Assembly: GCA_024811115.1 (NCBI GenBank)
Contig: JAKOGH010000216.1
Coordinates: 248,001 to 312,000, forward strand
Source: Terana coerulea
Lineage: Eukaryota; Basidiomycota; Agaricomycetes; Polyporales; Phanerochaetaceae
Length of the DNA: 64,000 nucleotides
Direction of reading: 5' to 3'
Both the position numbers and the translations under genes were made by a program. Position 1 is the first letter of the stretch, and every line of letters begins with the position of its first letter. Positions 11,773-23,400 of the stretch are shown one piece after another. The notes below the pieces were generated by a model, which searched no databases, was not told where the DNA came from, and saw only the letters and a list, made by a program, of their open reading frames with translations.

Positions 11773-13050
11773 TGCGATGTTCCTGTTCTTCTAGGTGGTC
11801 AACACCGAGCCTGAGGTGAAATGGATACAACGGTGGTGATGGTCACATTCAGGATAGTAAGCGCGTAAAGATCCCGAGTCGCGCGACGCGACATACGCGT
11901 GCGCCCATTAGGCATACCTTTCTCACGGTCAACCCGCGCGGAAGATCCAGTGCGCTATCCCGACGCTTGCCTCATTCGTCGGAGGGATCGAGTTGATGAA
12001 AACCTTCATGATGCTCGACTCAACTCCACATTTACTGGGATGATCCGTAATGTCTCTCTTCCCCCGCATTTCATGGCAGTCCCACACTTGCAGTGCTTTT
12101 GTCCGAGGTCCCTGTGCCAACCAACCAGCCAATCTTATGTCGCTCCAGGAAAAGGTGCCCCTGGACGCAGGCAGTGTCCGATATATTGGCACAATGTGAG
12201 GTCTGTACAGGTCCCGTCGATTTTAGTTCTCACCTATGACGGTGGCAGGGAATATCTCATCTCTCAAGATGAACGTTGATGGCTCAACGGAGGCGGTCGC
12301 TGCGGTCAGAGATGCTCAGATCGCACATACAGATCAACACCCGCCCACAAACGGCTGAACACGGACTCGTGTCCTCTGACGCAGCAGCAAGACCAGTCAG
12401 CTTGATGCTTCGGGCCAGGGCTAAGCTCTTACGGCCGACGGAGCAACTCGTGTTGCCAACGAGGCCGCCAACGCTACCGGGCACCCATTTCCGTTCTGCA
12501 CGACACCTGGCCATCGATGCCAACTGTCGAAGCCCTCGCGGGCTTCGTTCATGCCTAGTGGTTGCGGCGTGTCTGGCGCGAATCTGCATAGTGACCGGCG
12601 CAATCCGCGATGTCCTACGCTGGCCGAATGAGCGCACTGCGCCTGTTACGGCCTGGTCCTTGCGGCAGCGACGGCTCGCTGCTGGGAGGGATTTGTGGAT
12701 AATGTCGGGGAAATATACTACCTGGTGCATGGATTCCAGCCTTGCCGAAGGTGTGCGGGATGGGCACAGGCCGGGCAGCGTCGCAGCGAAACAGACGCGG
12801 ATAGACGCTGTCCCAAAATAGGTTCGTGATGTGCACGGCTGTGGTTGTCGCGAAGACCGTTGAAGTGTACTGATCTGGGTTATTCTCTAGACACATGATG
12901 CTATACGGTGTTGAACATCTTTCTATCACATAAATACCTGTCTGGGAAGCATCTCGAACCTGTACTTAAACCACCACCTTCGCACTTCCTCTCACTTCCA
13001 TCCACACCGCGTACGACGACGACGACCACCCACACGACGCGACGAACAAG
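11773..13050. other. Intergenic, no gene recognised
   Basis: This 1.28 kb stretch lies between the POT1 start (minus) and the aminotransferase start (plus). Open frames up to 181 codons exist (for example 12276-12821, +) but are Arg/Ala-rich with no recognisable domain. An AT-rich patch CACATAAATACC at about 12927 could be a TATA-like element for the aminotransferase, some 120 bp upstream of its ATG. Confidence 0.5.
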
Positions 13051-14954
13051 ATGTCTTTCGGCGGCTTGACCACTCCTTCGATTTCCCCTACTGCCTCTGG
13101 GAGGACGACTCCCCTGGGCCATTTCAGAGACCTCGTGAGTTTTATGCGTCAACGTACACTTCAACCCTTCAGTGGTCTATTGGACTACGCCTGCGAAGCC
13201 ATTCAAAGCGTTGCGAACATGACGCTCATTGGGCTCTACCCTCAGGTTCACGAATCGGCGGCCAAACACTTCAAACATGAGGATGACTCCGAGGCCCACA
13301 AAGTGCGTAACAATCCTCCTAGGCCTTGCGCTTTTGCTGAGCATCACGTAGATCTTCCGTGAACAAGCCGGACACCAACCGAAGGGTTTCTTTCCGCAGA
13401 CTGTCAACCCCGATGAAGAGACCGTTCCTGGTATCCAGCACCCTGGTAGCACCGGCGTCATCTACTGCTCCGACCGCGCCATGGCGAACGGCTTCTCGTA
13501 TACGTCGTCGCACGAGTGGGCCAACCTCGGCCAGGGTGCACCGGAGGTGGGTGACATCCCGGACGCGCCGCCCCGCCCTCAAAGCATTCAACTACCTCTG
13601 GATTCGCTCGAGTACGCACCCACGACAGGTGTGAAGGAGCTCCGTCAGGCCGTCGCGGACTTGTACAATCACACCTACCGCCAAGGCAAAAGCAGCCAGT
13701 ATACATATGAGAACGTCTGTATTGTCCCTGGCGGACGGGCGGGTCTGTCGCGCGTTGCTGCTGTGGTCGGGGATGTATACTGCGTGAGTTCCGCTCTTGA
13801 TGGTTGGCAAAGCACGCACTGACTCGCGAGGTGCTAGTCGTACCAAATCCCCGACTACACTGCGTATGACCAAATGCTGGGCGCGTTCAAGCGGCTTGTC
13901 CCTGTCCCCACCGCGCTGGAGCCAGAGGTGAGTAGCATACACCCACCATTCTGCCTGGCTATGAACTCGTTTCCAGAACAAGTACCGCATGGACCTCGAC
14001 CAGCTGCGCAAGGACATCCGCACTCAGGGCCTTGAAGTCGTGCTCATGTCCAACCCGCGCAACCCTACCGGCCAGGTTGTGCAGAAGGACGAGTTGAAGG
14101 AGCTGGTGGAGCTGTCGCGCGAGTCGTCGACCACGCTCATTCTCGATGAGGTGCGTTCTCTATTAATGAAACCTTGTTGCAACGTGCCAACTCTCATTAC
14201 AGTTCTACTCGTGGTACATCTACCCTGAAAATGAAGCCGACATCGGCAAGTCCGTCTCGTCGGCACAGTACATTGAGGACGTCAACGAGGAGTCGATCAT
14301 CATCGTGGATGGGCTGACCAAGGTCAGTCCTCGGAGCGCGGGTCTGTTGCGCAGTGAGCTGACCTCCACCCTAGAACTGGCGTCTTCCGGGCTGGCGTGT
14401 GCTGGGTCGTCGGCCCCAAAAACGTGGTCACCGCGCTGTCGCAGTCTGGCTCCTTCCTCGACGGCGGCGCCAACCACCCGCTGCAACTGGCCGCCATCCC
14501 GCTGCTCGAGCCGTCGCACGCGCACGCGGAGAAGGTCGCGCTGCAGCGGCACTTCAAGCACAAGCGCGACCACGTCCTGAAGCGGCTCGCGCGGCTCGGC
14601 CTCAAGGTGTCCGTCCCGCCGGACTCGACGTTCTACGTGTGGCTGAACCTGGACCACCTGCCCGCGCCGCTGAACAACGGGCTGACGTTCTTCGAGGAGC
14701 TGCTCAAAGAGAAGTGCATCGTCATCCCCGGCATCTTCTTCGACATCAACCCGTCCCACCGCCGCAACCTGTTCTCGTCGCCGTGCCACCACTTTGTGCG
14801 GCTCTCGTTTGGGCCGCCGCTCGAGAGCCTGGACATGGGCATCGACGCGATGGCGCGGGTGCTCAAGCGCGCGAAGACGCAGGGCATGCATGCCATCGGC
14901 CACAGCTACAAGAAGAGCCTCGACGGCGGCAGCAGCTTGCAGCACCACGTCTAA
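13051..14954 (+). CDS. PLP-dependent class I/II aminotransferase
   Basis: Transfers amino groups using pyridoxal phosphate; the substrate cannot be told from sequence. Exons 13051-13302, 13352-13783, 13838-13927, 13977-14150, 14203-14322 and 14375-14954 give about 549 aa. Fold-type I signatures: NLGQGAPEVGDIP, SNPRNPTGQVV, ILDEFYSWYIYP (Asp and Tyr contacting PLP, split by an intron) and DGLTKNWRLPGW, where Lys is the expected Schiff-base residue. The frame breaks just after that Lys, around 14394-14399: WRLPGW is in one frame and VCWVVGPKN in another. Two missing bases or one extra base would mend it. A possible intron at 13135-13172 was rejected because removing it shifts the frame, while reading through gives a plausible N-terminus. 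Confidence 0.88.
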
Positions 14955-15618
14955 GTCTTCTGGCTCCCTCTAGACCATTGATCTCTACACTCGCCTTGTT
15001 GGTTACCGTATTAGACCCTTAAGCTTATACTGTCATATGTTATGGATCCCGACGTTATTAGACCTCGTTAATAGAATTATGAGCCTCACTCTTCTCTATA
15101 TATATTCGAGTGAATTGCGAGGTGACGCTGCCGGGTGACCGGTGAGCGCTAGCCGAAATCGTGATTGAATTGAAGCACTACTTCACTTGCCCCTTAGACT
15201 TACGGTACTTGATCTTACTTCTGACCATTACCCATACATCCTCGACGTTGCAGCTCCTTACAGCTGTACGCTACCTTACTACTTCAATGCGAATAACAAT
15301 CTTTCGCTTTGTGTATGATCTTCATCCGACATACTTACGACACTGGCGCTGCACTCGTCCCGAGCGACCGGAACGCTGTGTCTGCACCCCCAAATACGCC
15401 GAGCAACTCTGAACGTCCTATTTCTATCGGGCGGATCTTAAAGAGGCGTAAGCAGCCAGCTGAGCGTGCAGGGTGTATATAAGAGGCCCAATGTCGAGGC
15501 CGCCGAGCCGCCCCCGCTCGCCGCCCCTTAATTTGCGCGATATTTTCTGCAATATTTCTGGCCACATCCGACCGCGCACCAACACTTCGGGACACCCGTG
15601 TTCTCTCTCTCGACCTGC
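14955..15618. other. Intergenic, arginase promoter
   Basis: Contains the aminotransferase 3' end and the arginase promoter. A TATATAAG box lies at 15476-15483. No gene was seen. Confidence 0.6.
15476..15483 (+). promoter_or_regulatory. TATA box for arginase
   Basis: TATATAAG lies about 140 bp upstream of the first ATG (15619) and about 230 bp upstream of the proposed main start (15708). It is a strong consensus match in GC-rich surroundings. Confidence 0.6.
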
Positions 15619-15702
15619 ATGAGCTACCTTCGCCTGTTCCGCGGCGCGTCCCACGCTGCACGCATCTCTACCAGTGCTCGGCTGTCCTCAAAAATGGCAT
15701 AG
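15619..15702 (+). other. Upstream ORF or out-of-frame presequence before arginase
   Basis: This 27-codon ORF starts MSYLRLFRGASHAARIS and ends in TAG six bases before the main arginase ATG. It is Arg/Ser-rich without acidic residues, like a mitochondrial presequence, but it is not in frame with arginase. It could be a regulatory uORF. Alternatively it is a genuine presequence put out of frame by a one-base error, for example in the A5 run at 15690-15694. Confidence 0.45.
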
Positions 15703-15707
15703 CACGC

Positions 15708-17212
15708 ATGTCGAATATGTCGACGCGCGACGAGGCGTCCGTCAGCAAGTTCCTGCCCAACCCGAAGAGCCTCGCGGTGAGTCACCCCTGCGGGCCCGCC
15801 CGCACGCTTATCGCGCGCAAGCTGACGCAATATGCGCCTCTGCTCTGGTGCACAGATTGTCGGGTGTCCGTTCAGGTATGGAGCAGCATCTCGATCTGGG
15901 CTTTGTTTGAGCGTGTGGGTACTGATAGGTGCTTGGGGCGTGACGCAGCGGCGGCCAGGTGAGTCCTCCGAGTACTTGGCGATGAACACACCGAGCTGAC
16001 TGGCCGCGTGCGCAGCCCAGAGCGGGCGTGGACCAAGGCCCGATCCATCTCGTGCAGGCCGGCCTGCCCAAGCAGCTCGAAGAGCTCGGGTGGAAGGTGC
16101 AGTTCGACGGGCACCACCAGTTTGAAGATGTCACGGCTGCAGTCACAGACGACCCGCCGATTGGCAAGCTCAAGAACCCGAGGCTGGTGTCGCAGGTGTG
16201 CCAGGCGGTGGCGAAGGCTGTTGGCGGGCATGCGAAGAATGGGCAGCTGCCGCTCACGCTCGGCGGGGACCACTCTTTGGTACGTGCGGACCCATCTAGG
16301 TCACTATCGCTGTACTCAATAGCACATGTATAGGCTATGGGAACAATCTCTGGAACACTCGAGTGCGTTTGTCCTGGTGTATGCGTCACGAAATGATTGC
16401 TGAACGCTTGATAGAAAATATCCCGACGCCTGTGTGGTCTGGGTCGACGCACATGCCGATATCAACACCGCGGAGACAACCGAGTCGGGTACATCTATTT
16501 CCCAACCTCTCCGCAAATCCACTGACACACCTTCTCTCCAAGGCAACATCCACGGCATGCCCATGGCCTTCCTGCTCGGCCTCGGCTCCAAAATCGACGA
16601 GTTCGCGTGGGTGAAGCCGACACTCAAGGCGCACAAGCTCGTCTACATCGGCCTGCGCGACGTCGACGCGGGCGAGAAGCGCATCCTGCGCGAGAACGGC
16701 ATCAAGGCGTTCTCCATGCACGAGGTCGACAAGTACGGGATCGGCAAGGTCGTCGAGATGGCGCTCGACCACGTCAACCCGACGCGCGAGCTGCCCATCC
16801 ACCTGAGCTTCGACGTGGATGCGCTGGACCCGACGGTCGCGCCGTCTACAGGGACGCCGGTGCGGTATTCTTGCCGGTTTTGCTTGTGGTTTGACTTACG
16901 TGTATCTCTGTAGGTTCGTGGAGGGCTGACGTTCCGGGAGGGCCACTACATCTGCGAGACGATCTACGAAACTGGCTGCCTTGTGGCGCTTGACATCGTG
17001 GTAGGTTCACTGCTCGTCGCTTCCATAGTCCGCTAAAAACCTCACGTCGCAAACAGGAAGTGAACCCTTCGCTCGCGGACGCCGAGTCGGTCAAGCAGAC
17101 GGTCGCCGTCGGATGTTCCCTCGCACGTTCTGCTCTCGGTAAGCCCTTGTTATTTCCGCAACTTTAACTCTCTAATACATCTTTACTTTCACTAGGCGAA
17201 ACCCTACTCTAG
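15708..17212 (+). CDS. Arginase
   Basis: Hydrolyses arginine to ornithine and urea. Ten exons: 15708-15776, 15856-15875, 15949-15958, 16016-16279, 16334-16362, 16415-16488, 16543-16859, 16914-17000, 17057-17138 and 17196-17212; 322 aa, the normal length. The manganese ligands are visible in LGGDHSL, WVDAHADIN and LSFDVDALDP. The early motif VGCPFSGGQPRAGVDQGP is assembled from four exons, one of 20 nt and one of only 10 nt (15949-15958), each with good splice sites. The start is ATG 15708 (MSNMSTRDE); an upstream presequence-like ORF ends just before it. The arginase frame shows no break after ATG 15708. Confidence 0.95.
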
Positions 17213-17443
17213 ATAGCGAGAGCTATATACTGCTCGCCGTTACAGTACCTCAATTAATCAACGCTATATCACTATCAACTACATTCTCATAGAATAATGA
17301 GCTCTGCATGTCACAGCCAAATCCCAGAATAAGGAAAGGAAGTAGGGTATGTTTTTGTCATGCACAACAGGGGGAAAAGAATGTGGGTAACACAGTGAGT
17401 GTTTTGATGCGACTCGCGAGGAGTTCTTTGTGAGCTCCATGTC

Positions 17444-19437
17444 CTATATGGCTTGGCAGCTTGCGCCATCCGCGGCGACGGCGAACCCGGTCTTGCACTT
17501 GTCTAAAAACCAACCCGTCAGCAGGCAACCTCACAAGCAACGAAAGTGACTGAGACTCACCGATGAGGCACCCGCCCCGGACGCACCGCACATCGTCCAC
17601 ATGCGGGATCGCGCTGCAGTCGCGCCCGCCGTCCGCGGTGCGCTCGCCGCGCGGCGAGTCGTCGAGCACGCACCCGCCGCACGACTCGAGGTCGCGCCGG
17701 ACGTCGACGCACTCGAACGCAAACGCGGTGCCTAGCACGGAGCAGCGCCGCTGCCCGGCCGCACAGCGCGCGGGGCGCACCCCGAGCGGCGCGTTGCGCC
17801 TCACCGCGCCAGCCGTGCCCGCTCCCGCGGACGGCGCGGGGCTGGCGGCGTCACACGAGGACGCGCCGGGTGCGCTGGTGGTGCCGGCGGGGCACGCCGT
17901 GCACGCGATCTGCCCGGCGAGGGAGAACGTGTTCGCGGGGCAGACCATCGGGGCCTGCGCGGGGTCGGGACAGGCGAGCCCGGCGGGGCACGCCGCACAC
18001 GTCGCGGGCGTGTCGTGGTACCGGCCGGGCGCGCAGGCGGCAGCGACGGCGGCGCAGACCTCCGCGCCCGCGTCGCTCGTCATGTCCGCGGGGCACACCG
18101 TGCAGGAGGCCTGGCCGCCGGGCGAGTAGGAGTCCGCTGGGCACGGCGACGGTGTCTGGGTCGGGTCTTCGCAGGAGTGGCCGGCGGGGCAGGAAAGGCA
18201 GGCGTTGGACGCTGCGTCGAGGTAGGTGCCCGACGCGCAGGTGGACAGGATCGCGGTGCAGCTGGCGGCTCTGCCGGCGCTGGTCGTTCCCGACGGGCAA
18301 TCCCTGCATACGCTCTGCCCGGCAGCCGAGAAGGTGTCGGCGGGGCAGGTGACACAGGTGTTGGTCCCGGCGTCGCGGTACGCCCCGGCGTCGCAGCTGA
18401 CTGGGGCGGCGGTGCAACTCGCGGCGCCCGCAGCGCTCGTCGTCCCCGACGGGCAGACGGTGCAGGCCGCTTGGCCGCCGGGCGAGTACAGGCCGGCGGC
18501 GCACGCGACGGGCTGCTGGGTCATGCTCGGGCACGCGTACCCTGCGGGGCACAACGTGCAGGTGTTGATCAAGGTGAACAGGTTGACGTAGCTTCCCGCC
18601 GGGCAGGTCGCGACGCAGGCGCCGGACGTCGCGTCGGCGTACGTCCCGGCGGGGCACGCCGCGACGCACGAGCGGGTGACTGAGGAGGCGTACCGCCCGG
18701 CGGGGCACGTCGCCACGCAGGAGTTGGACGCGGCATCAACGTACGTTGCGGCCGGGCATGCAGTAACACAAGTATGGGACGCGGCGTCGGCGTACGTCCC
18801 GGCGCTGCATGTCACGACGCAAGTACTGGTCGTGGCGTCGCGGTAGGTGCCAGACGCGCACGTCACCGCGGCGGCCGTGCAGGAGGACGCGCCCGCCGCG
18901 CTCGTGGTGCCGGCCGGGCACGCGGTGCACGACGCGGACAGGTAGCCCGCGTACGTCCCGGCGGGGCACGTCGTGCACGCGGCCGCCTGCTCGGGCGCGT
19001 AGGTGCCAGACGGGCAGACCGTGCAGGTGCTTGCGCCGGCGGGGAGGACGTCCCTGCGGGGCAGCCGGACTGGCTATTCCCGCCGGTGCATATCGTGCCC
19101 GTGCAGGCGACGAAGAAACCCGGTGAGGCGACCGTGCACGCGGTTGCGCTGTATCCTAGAGCGCGCCACAGTAAGCATGGTGGCAAAGCTACTGAATGGT
19201 GCCCGGCGGCGAGACTCACCCGAGGCGAACGTGCCGGCAGGGCACTGTCAACAAGGTCAGCTCTCCACCCATGGCGCACGAGACAACGAATGACGGACCG
19301 CGTTACAGGGCTGGTACCCGTTCGGCGAACTGTAGGTCCCAGGAAGGCAGGGCGGGATCGCCGCGCGTGCAGAGAGCGTGGCGGCGGCGAACACGAAAAG
19401 GAGCGACGAGAGTGGGCGGCACGACATGGCGAGGGAA
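17444..19437 (-). CDS. Secreted Cys-rich repeat protein with C-terminal CPL1-like domain
   Basis: The N-terminus MSCRPLSSLLFVFAAATLSA is a clear signal peptide. The body consists of tandem Cys-rich repeats of the ephrin-receptor/GCC2-GCC3 type (CPAGTYADA, CPSGTTSAAGASSC and variants) from about 19300 to 17850. The C-terminus has the spacing of the basidiomycete CPL1-like domain: FECVDVRRDLESCGGCV, GGRDCSAIPHV, CVRGGCLI and KCKTGFAVAADGASC. Cpl1 in Cryptococcus is a secreted protein affecting capsule and host interaction; the role here is unknown. The last intron is 17560-17503. The 5' part is less certain. The first intron (donor about 19306) leaves the frame one base off, and a one-base deletion near 19041-19056 is needed to join CPAGTS to the next repeat. 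The coding GC content is extreme. Confidence 0.8.
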
Positions 19438-20494
19438 CCCGCTTCGCGGACGGCGGCGCGCCCGCCGCTGTGTTTTTATACCTCTCTCTGTGCGGCGGGA
19501 TAAGAAATGCGTGGCTCGCACCGCCCTGCCTGGCCCCGGACGCGCACCGCACTGGAGGCGGCGCGTGCCTGCCAACGCGTGCCTTGGGCTCGATCACGGA
19601 CAGGAACCATCGTCGGATTGCAGCGGACTGCCCCGAGCCCCGGGACGGTAATTAAGCTACCCCAGGTCTGGAGCCTCCTTGCTTCTCGGATTCATTTTCC
19701 TCGCCGCACCCGCGCTGGATATTGAGGCACTTGCACAGTGAGTACTGGTGCGCCCAGCCCCGGCGTTTCAAGCTGTAATTAGCATGATGTCGACCACGGC
19801 GGTTTCGGTTACTACTCCGGCTGATACACTGCTACAAAGGCCTCCTGCGCACATGCCCGTGTTTTGGGCATTGTTGGTACTGCGAGGGGGCCAACAAACG
19901 GGGCTCTATCGACGCGGAGAGCCTGGAGACTCCGAGGCGCGCTCACCTTGATTACATACACAGCGCCACAAATTGGTAGGCGCTGAAAAGGCCTGCCTAT
20001 CCCGAAAGCCCGCCAAAAGCTGGAATTTTCGGTCCACTGCATCTGGAGCAGGGAGGCGCTGGACACCTTGTCAAGCAAAGTGACTGCTACACATTTCCAG
20101 ATTTACAACAACACTCAAGAGCTGCAGATTTCGATATGTCGAGAAGCAAAGGAAGAGACAGCGTAGGCAGCGGAACCATGTTCACGGAGGCTCTGAGAAA
20201 GACGAGTTAGACGTACGCCATGGCATTGCAGGGAACAATCATCGTCTCCTAAATGGCGTTCCGTGTGCACTTTCGAGGCTCCCATTCAGGCCGACTCGGA
20301 TGCCTGTTGGCCAGAGGCCATGCACCACGGTGCATTCGAGCTGCGCCAATTGAAAAGCGAAACTCCAAAAGTCTTAAATCTTCTAGATAGAATGCTACAA
20401 TAGTCATGAGTACATGGACATTCGTGATACACTACACAGCGGCACGCGTCTCGGTCCCACCCAGCGAACACACCACACAACTGCCCATCCTGCC
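19438..20494. other. Intergenic, promoter of Cys-rich gene and 3' side of OPT gene
   Basis: About 1.06 kb with no recognisable gene. Short open frames run in both directions but show no domain, repeat or codon structure. Confidence 0.5.
19471..19481 (-). promoter_or_regulatory. TATA-like box for the Cys-rich secreted protein
   Basis: On the minus strand this reads TATAAAAAC, about 35-45 bp upstream of the ATG at 19437. This is close for a fungal TATA box but fits a short leader. Confidence 0.5.
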
Positions 20495-23400
20495 TCAGTT
20501 GTCCGGCGCGAGACACCGGTCGGCCGAGAGGCTGCCGTCTGCATCGAAACGATGAGCACACGCGCCAAGAACCGCTGAGAAGAGAAAGCTGCGTACCGTT
20601 GCCCCACCAGTTGGGGGAAGCTGTGTGCCGTGCCGGCAGCGCCGAAGACGGCCTGGCGCACGCGCTGTCAGCACTCATCCTCCACCATTTTACTTCACAT
20701 GAACTCACGAAGTTGAGGATGAAGCTGATGACCTGGGTGCCGCCGTCCAGGGCCGCGGCGACGATGTAGCTGCACAGACACACGGTTAGACGGCTGCCCA
20801 GAACGCAAAGCGGAACACAAAACGTACTTGTACTTGGTGAACGCCCTCGGGTAGCGCGTGCGCACGAACCACTGGGAGAAGATGCCGATCACCATCGCGG
20901 GGCTGGAGAAAAATAATGAGTGCCGACGTTCGCCATACGGTGGGTCGCGAGACACTCACTTGACGGACGTGTTGATGCCGACCGACAGGAAGCACGAGTA
21001 CTGCAGACAAGGCACAGTAAGCAAACGACCGCCCCCAGCGCTCTCGTCGCGCACGACAACTGAGCACTGACCTGCATGATGATCGACGTGTTGAAGTTCT
21101 GGAAGCCTGCACGGGGCCAGAACCGGTGCTATCCGCCCACATCGCGTCAGCCTCACCCCCTTTGCGCAACCCAAAAACGAGCGCGACGTACCGCGATGTA
21201 GAACGGGAAGGGCAGGAAGAGGCCGATGGCGAGCGAGATGGGCACCATGTGGTAGATGCCCTTGGGCCCGAACATCTGCGGGCCGAGCGCACCCCACGAG
21301 ATCGCGTTCGAGTTGTACGTTTGCGCGTTCTGGCCGGACCACAGACGGGTGCCGGAGATGGAGAGCAGGGCTGCAGCGGCGTCGTTAGCTCTGCGTGCCG
21401 CGGGGCGTGTAGCGGGACAGGAGAGGCTCACCAGGCCGTTGGCTGTTAATAATGGACAACATCATGATGTCTGCCCGCCGCGCCGTCAGCATCGCTCTTC
21501 CACCAACAGTTCACAGGACGACTCACAGTTGAGGACGGCGCCGACGACGGTACCTGCGCGCCCCAGCCCGTCAGCCGCGCACGCAGAGCGAAAAAAAAAA
21601 CCGCAGGATACGCACCGGAGATCTGCATGAGGAACGTGACGCGCGGCGCGAGCTTGACGTACTGCCCGAGCTTCAGGTCCTGCAGGAGCGCGATGCCCTG
21701 GATCATGGGGTGCTGGCCGTACAGCGCGCCGTACATGTTCGCGACGGGCTCGCCGGGCAGGATATACGCTTCATAACAAACGCCATCGGTCAGCCTCCCA
21801 CATCCTCCCTGCGTGTTTGCAAGTGAGCGCACCGGTGATCATCTGGAAGAAGCCCGTGCCGGACGAGTTGAACTCGTAGAAGCCGATCGTCGCCGCGAGC
21901 ATGCCGTACAGCGTGCAGAAGATGAAGGAGATCATGACGAGCACGGTCAGCGTCCACCACGGCATGCCGGACTTGCCCGTGTAGTTCGCTGCACACCGCT
22001 CGTCAGCGCCCGCACCCCGCCTCAAACACTGTTGGCGACACGTACTGGCTTGGGCGATCGCGTACGCGACGGCGAGGACGACAAAGTACCACCAGCGCGG
22101 GATCTGCTTGTACACCTTCATCTTCTCGAAATGCTGCACACATCCCACGCGCGTCAGTCCCGCTCACTCTCCACACACGCACACACACAAAGGGACAGCG
22201 CGTACCGGGTCGTGCACGACGAGCGGGACGCGGTTCCACGGGTTGAACGAGCGGAAGAACGGCTTGAGGTCGCTCCAGTGCCAGAGGACGACGTGCGTGA
22301 GCACCGCGCCGAGCGACAGGTTGGACGTGATCAGGTACAGCGCGTTCGTCGCCGAGAAGTACGCCGGCTGCAGACAGACAGACAGACAGACGTCAGCGCA
22401 CGCATCCCGACCGCGCATGGAAGAACAGCGGACGCACGCCGAGCTCCGCGTACTTCGCCGCGTCGAACCGTCCGTTCGTCAGCAGCGCCGTCTGGTTGTA
22501 CTGCGCGCCCGTCTGGTCCTATAATTCGGTCAGCCCACCTCCCCACAACCCCTCACTCTAAAAGGAGAGCACGCACGAAAATCGCCTGGCTCATGAACGG
22601 GAACTGCTTCGCGTTCCACAAGTTACCATAGTACACGGCGCTCATGAGGATGTACGTCAGTATAATCCCGATGTCCTGGTTGATCTGCAGCCAGAGCGGG
22701 TTGTACAGGCACGCGGAGCCGATCAGGTTCCAGTCGAACGACCACGAGAGCAGCGCCATGCCCTCGTTGTTGCTCGCGCCGCCGAACACGTTGCGGAACA
22801 CGGGGCTCGTGTTGTTCGCGAGGCAGAAGATGGAGACGCCGGTCAGGAGCGGGAAGATCCCTGCGGGGCGGCGGGGCGGTGAGGCGGGTCTGAACAGGAG
22901 GGGTAGTGGAAATACGTACATTGCGGGATGATCTCCCACTGCGGACACGCAGATTTCAGTAGGGGACACGAGGAGCGTATCTGGTGTACTCACGCTGTCA
23001 AAGAGGTGGTGTGAGCATCAAGGTATACGGGGTTAACACTGAGTTTACTCACACAAACATGAAACTGTAGTCGAAAAAAAACACGACAGGTTGAGCACAG
23101 AGGACATTCGGACGCTCCAGACCGGCACTCACGCGAAGATGCCCCAGAAGAGGCGCACACGCTTGGACGTCATCTGGTTATCGTAGTGCAGCGCCTGGAA
23201 CAGGTTGGCGACCGAAACTGGAATACTGGTCAGCATAACGCGAGACGCAAGAAGCAATGCGCACGGACTGTTGGCGGGCCAGAAGCACTTGGTCGGCTTG
23301 ACGAGGATGTCCTGGAGTAGGCCAGCAAAGCCGTATCCGAGCAGCTGCGAGCCAATCAACGTAAAGATGGCAATACCGGGGTTCTGCGCGGTCGATCAGT

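Noticed and set aside
12276..12821. 181-codon open frame on the plus strand between POT1 and the aminotransferase
   Set aside because: Arg/Ala-rich, overlapped by an open frame of 148 codons on the opposite strand, and no domain or splice signals; GC-rich sequence gives such frames by chance.
13135..13172. Possible 38-nt intron near the aminotransferase start
   Set aside because: The splice signals look good, but removal shifts the frame, while reading through keeps a continuous, plausible N-terminus.
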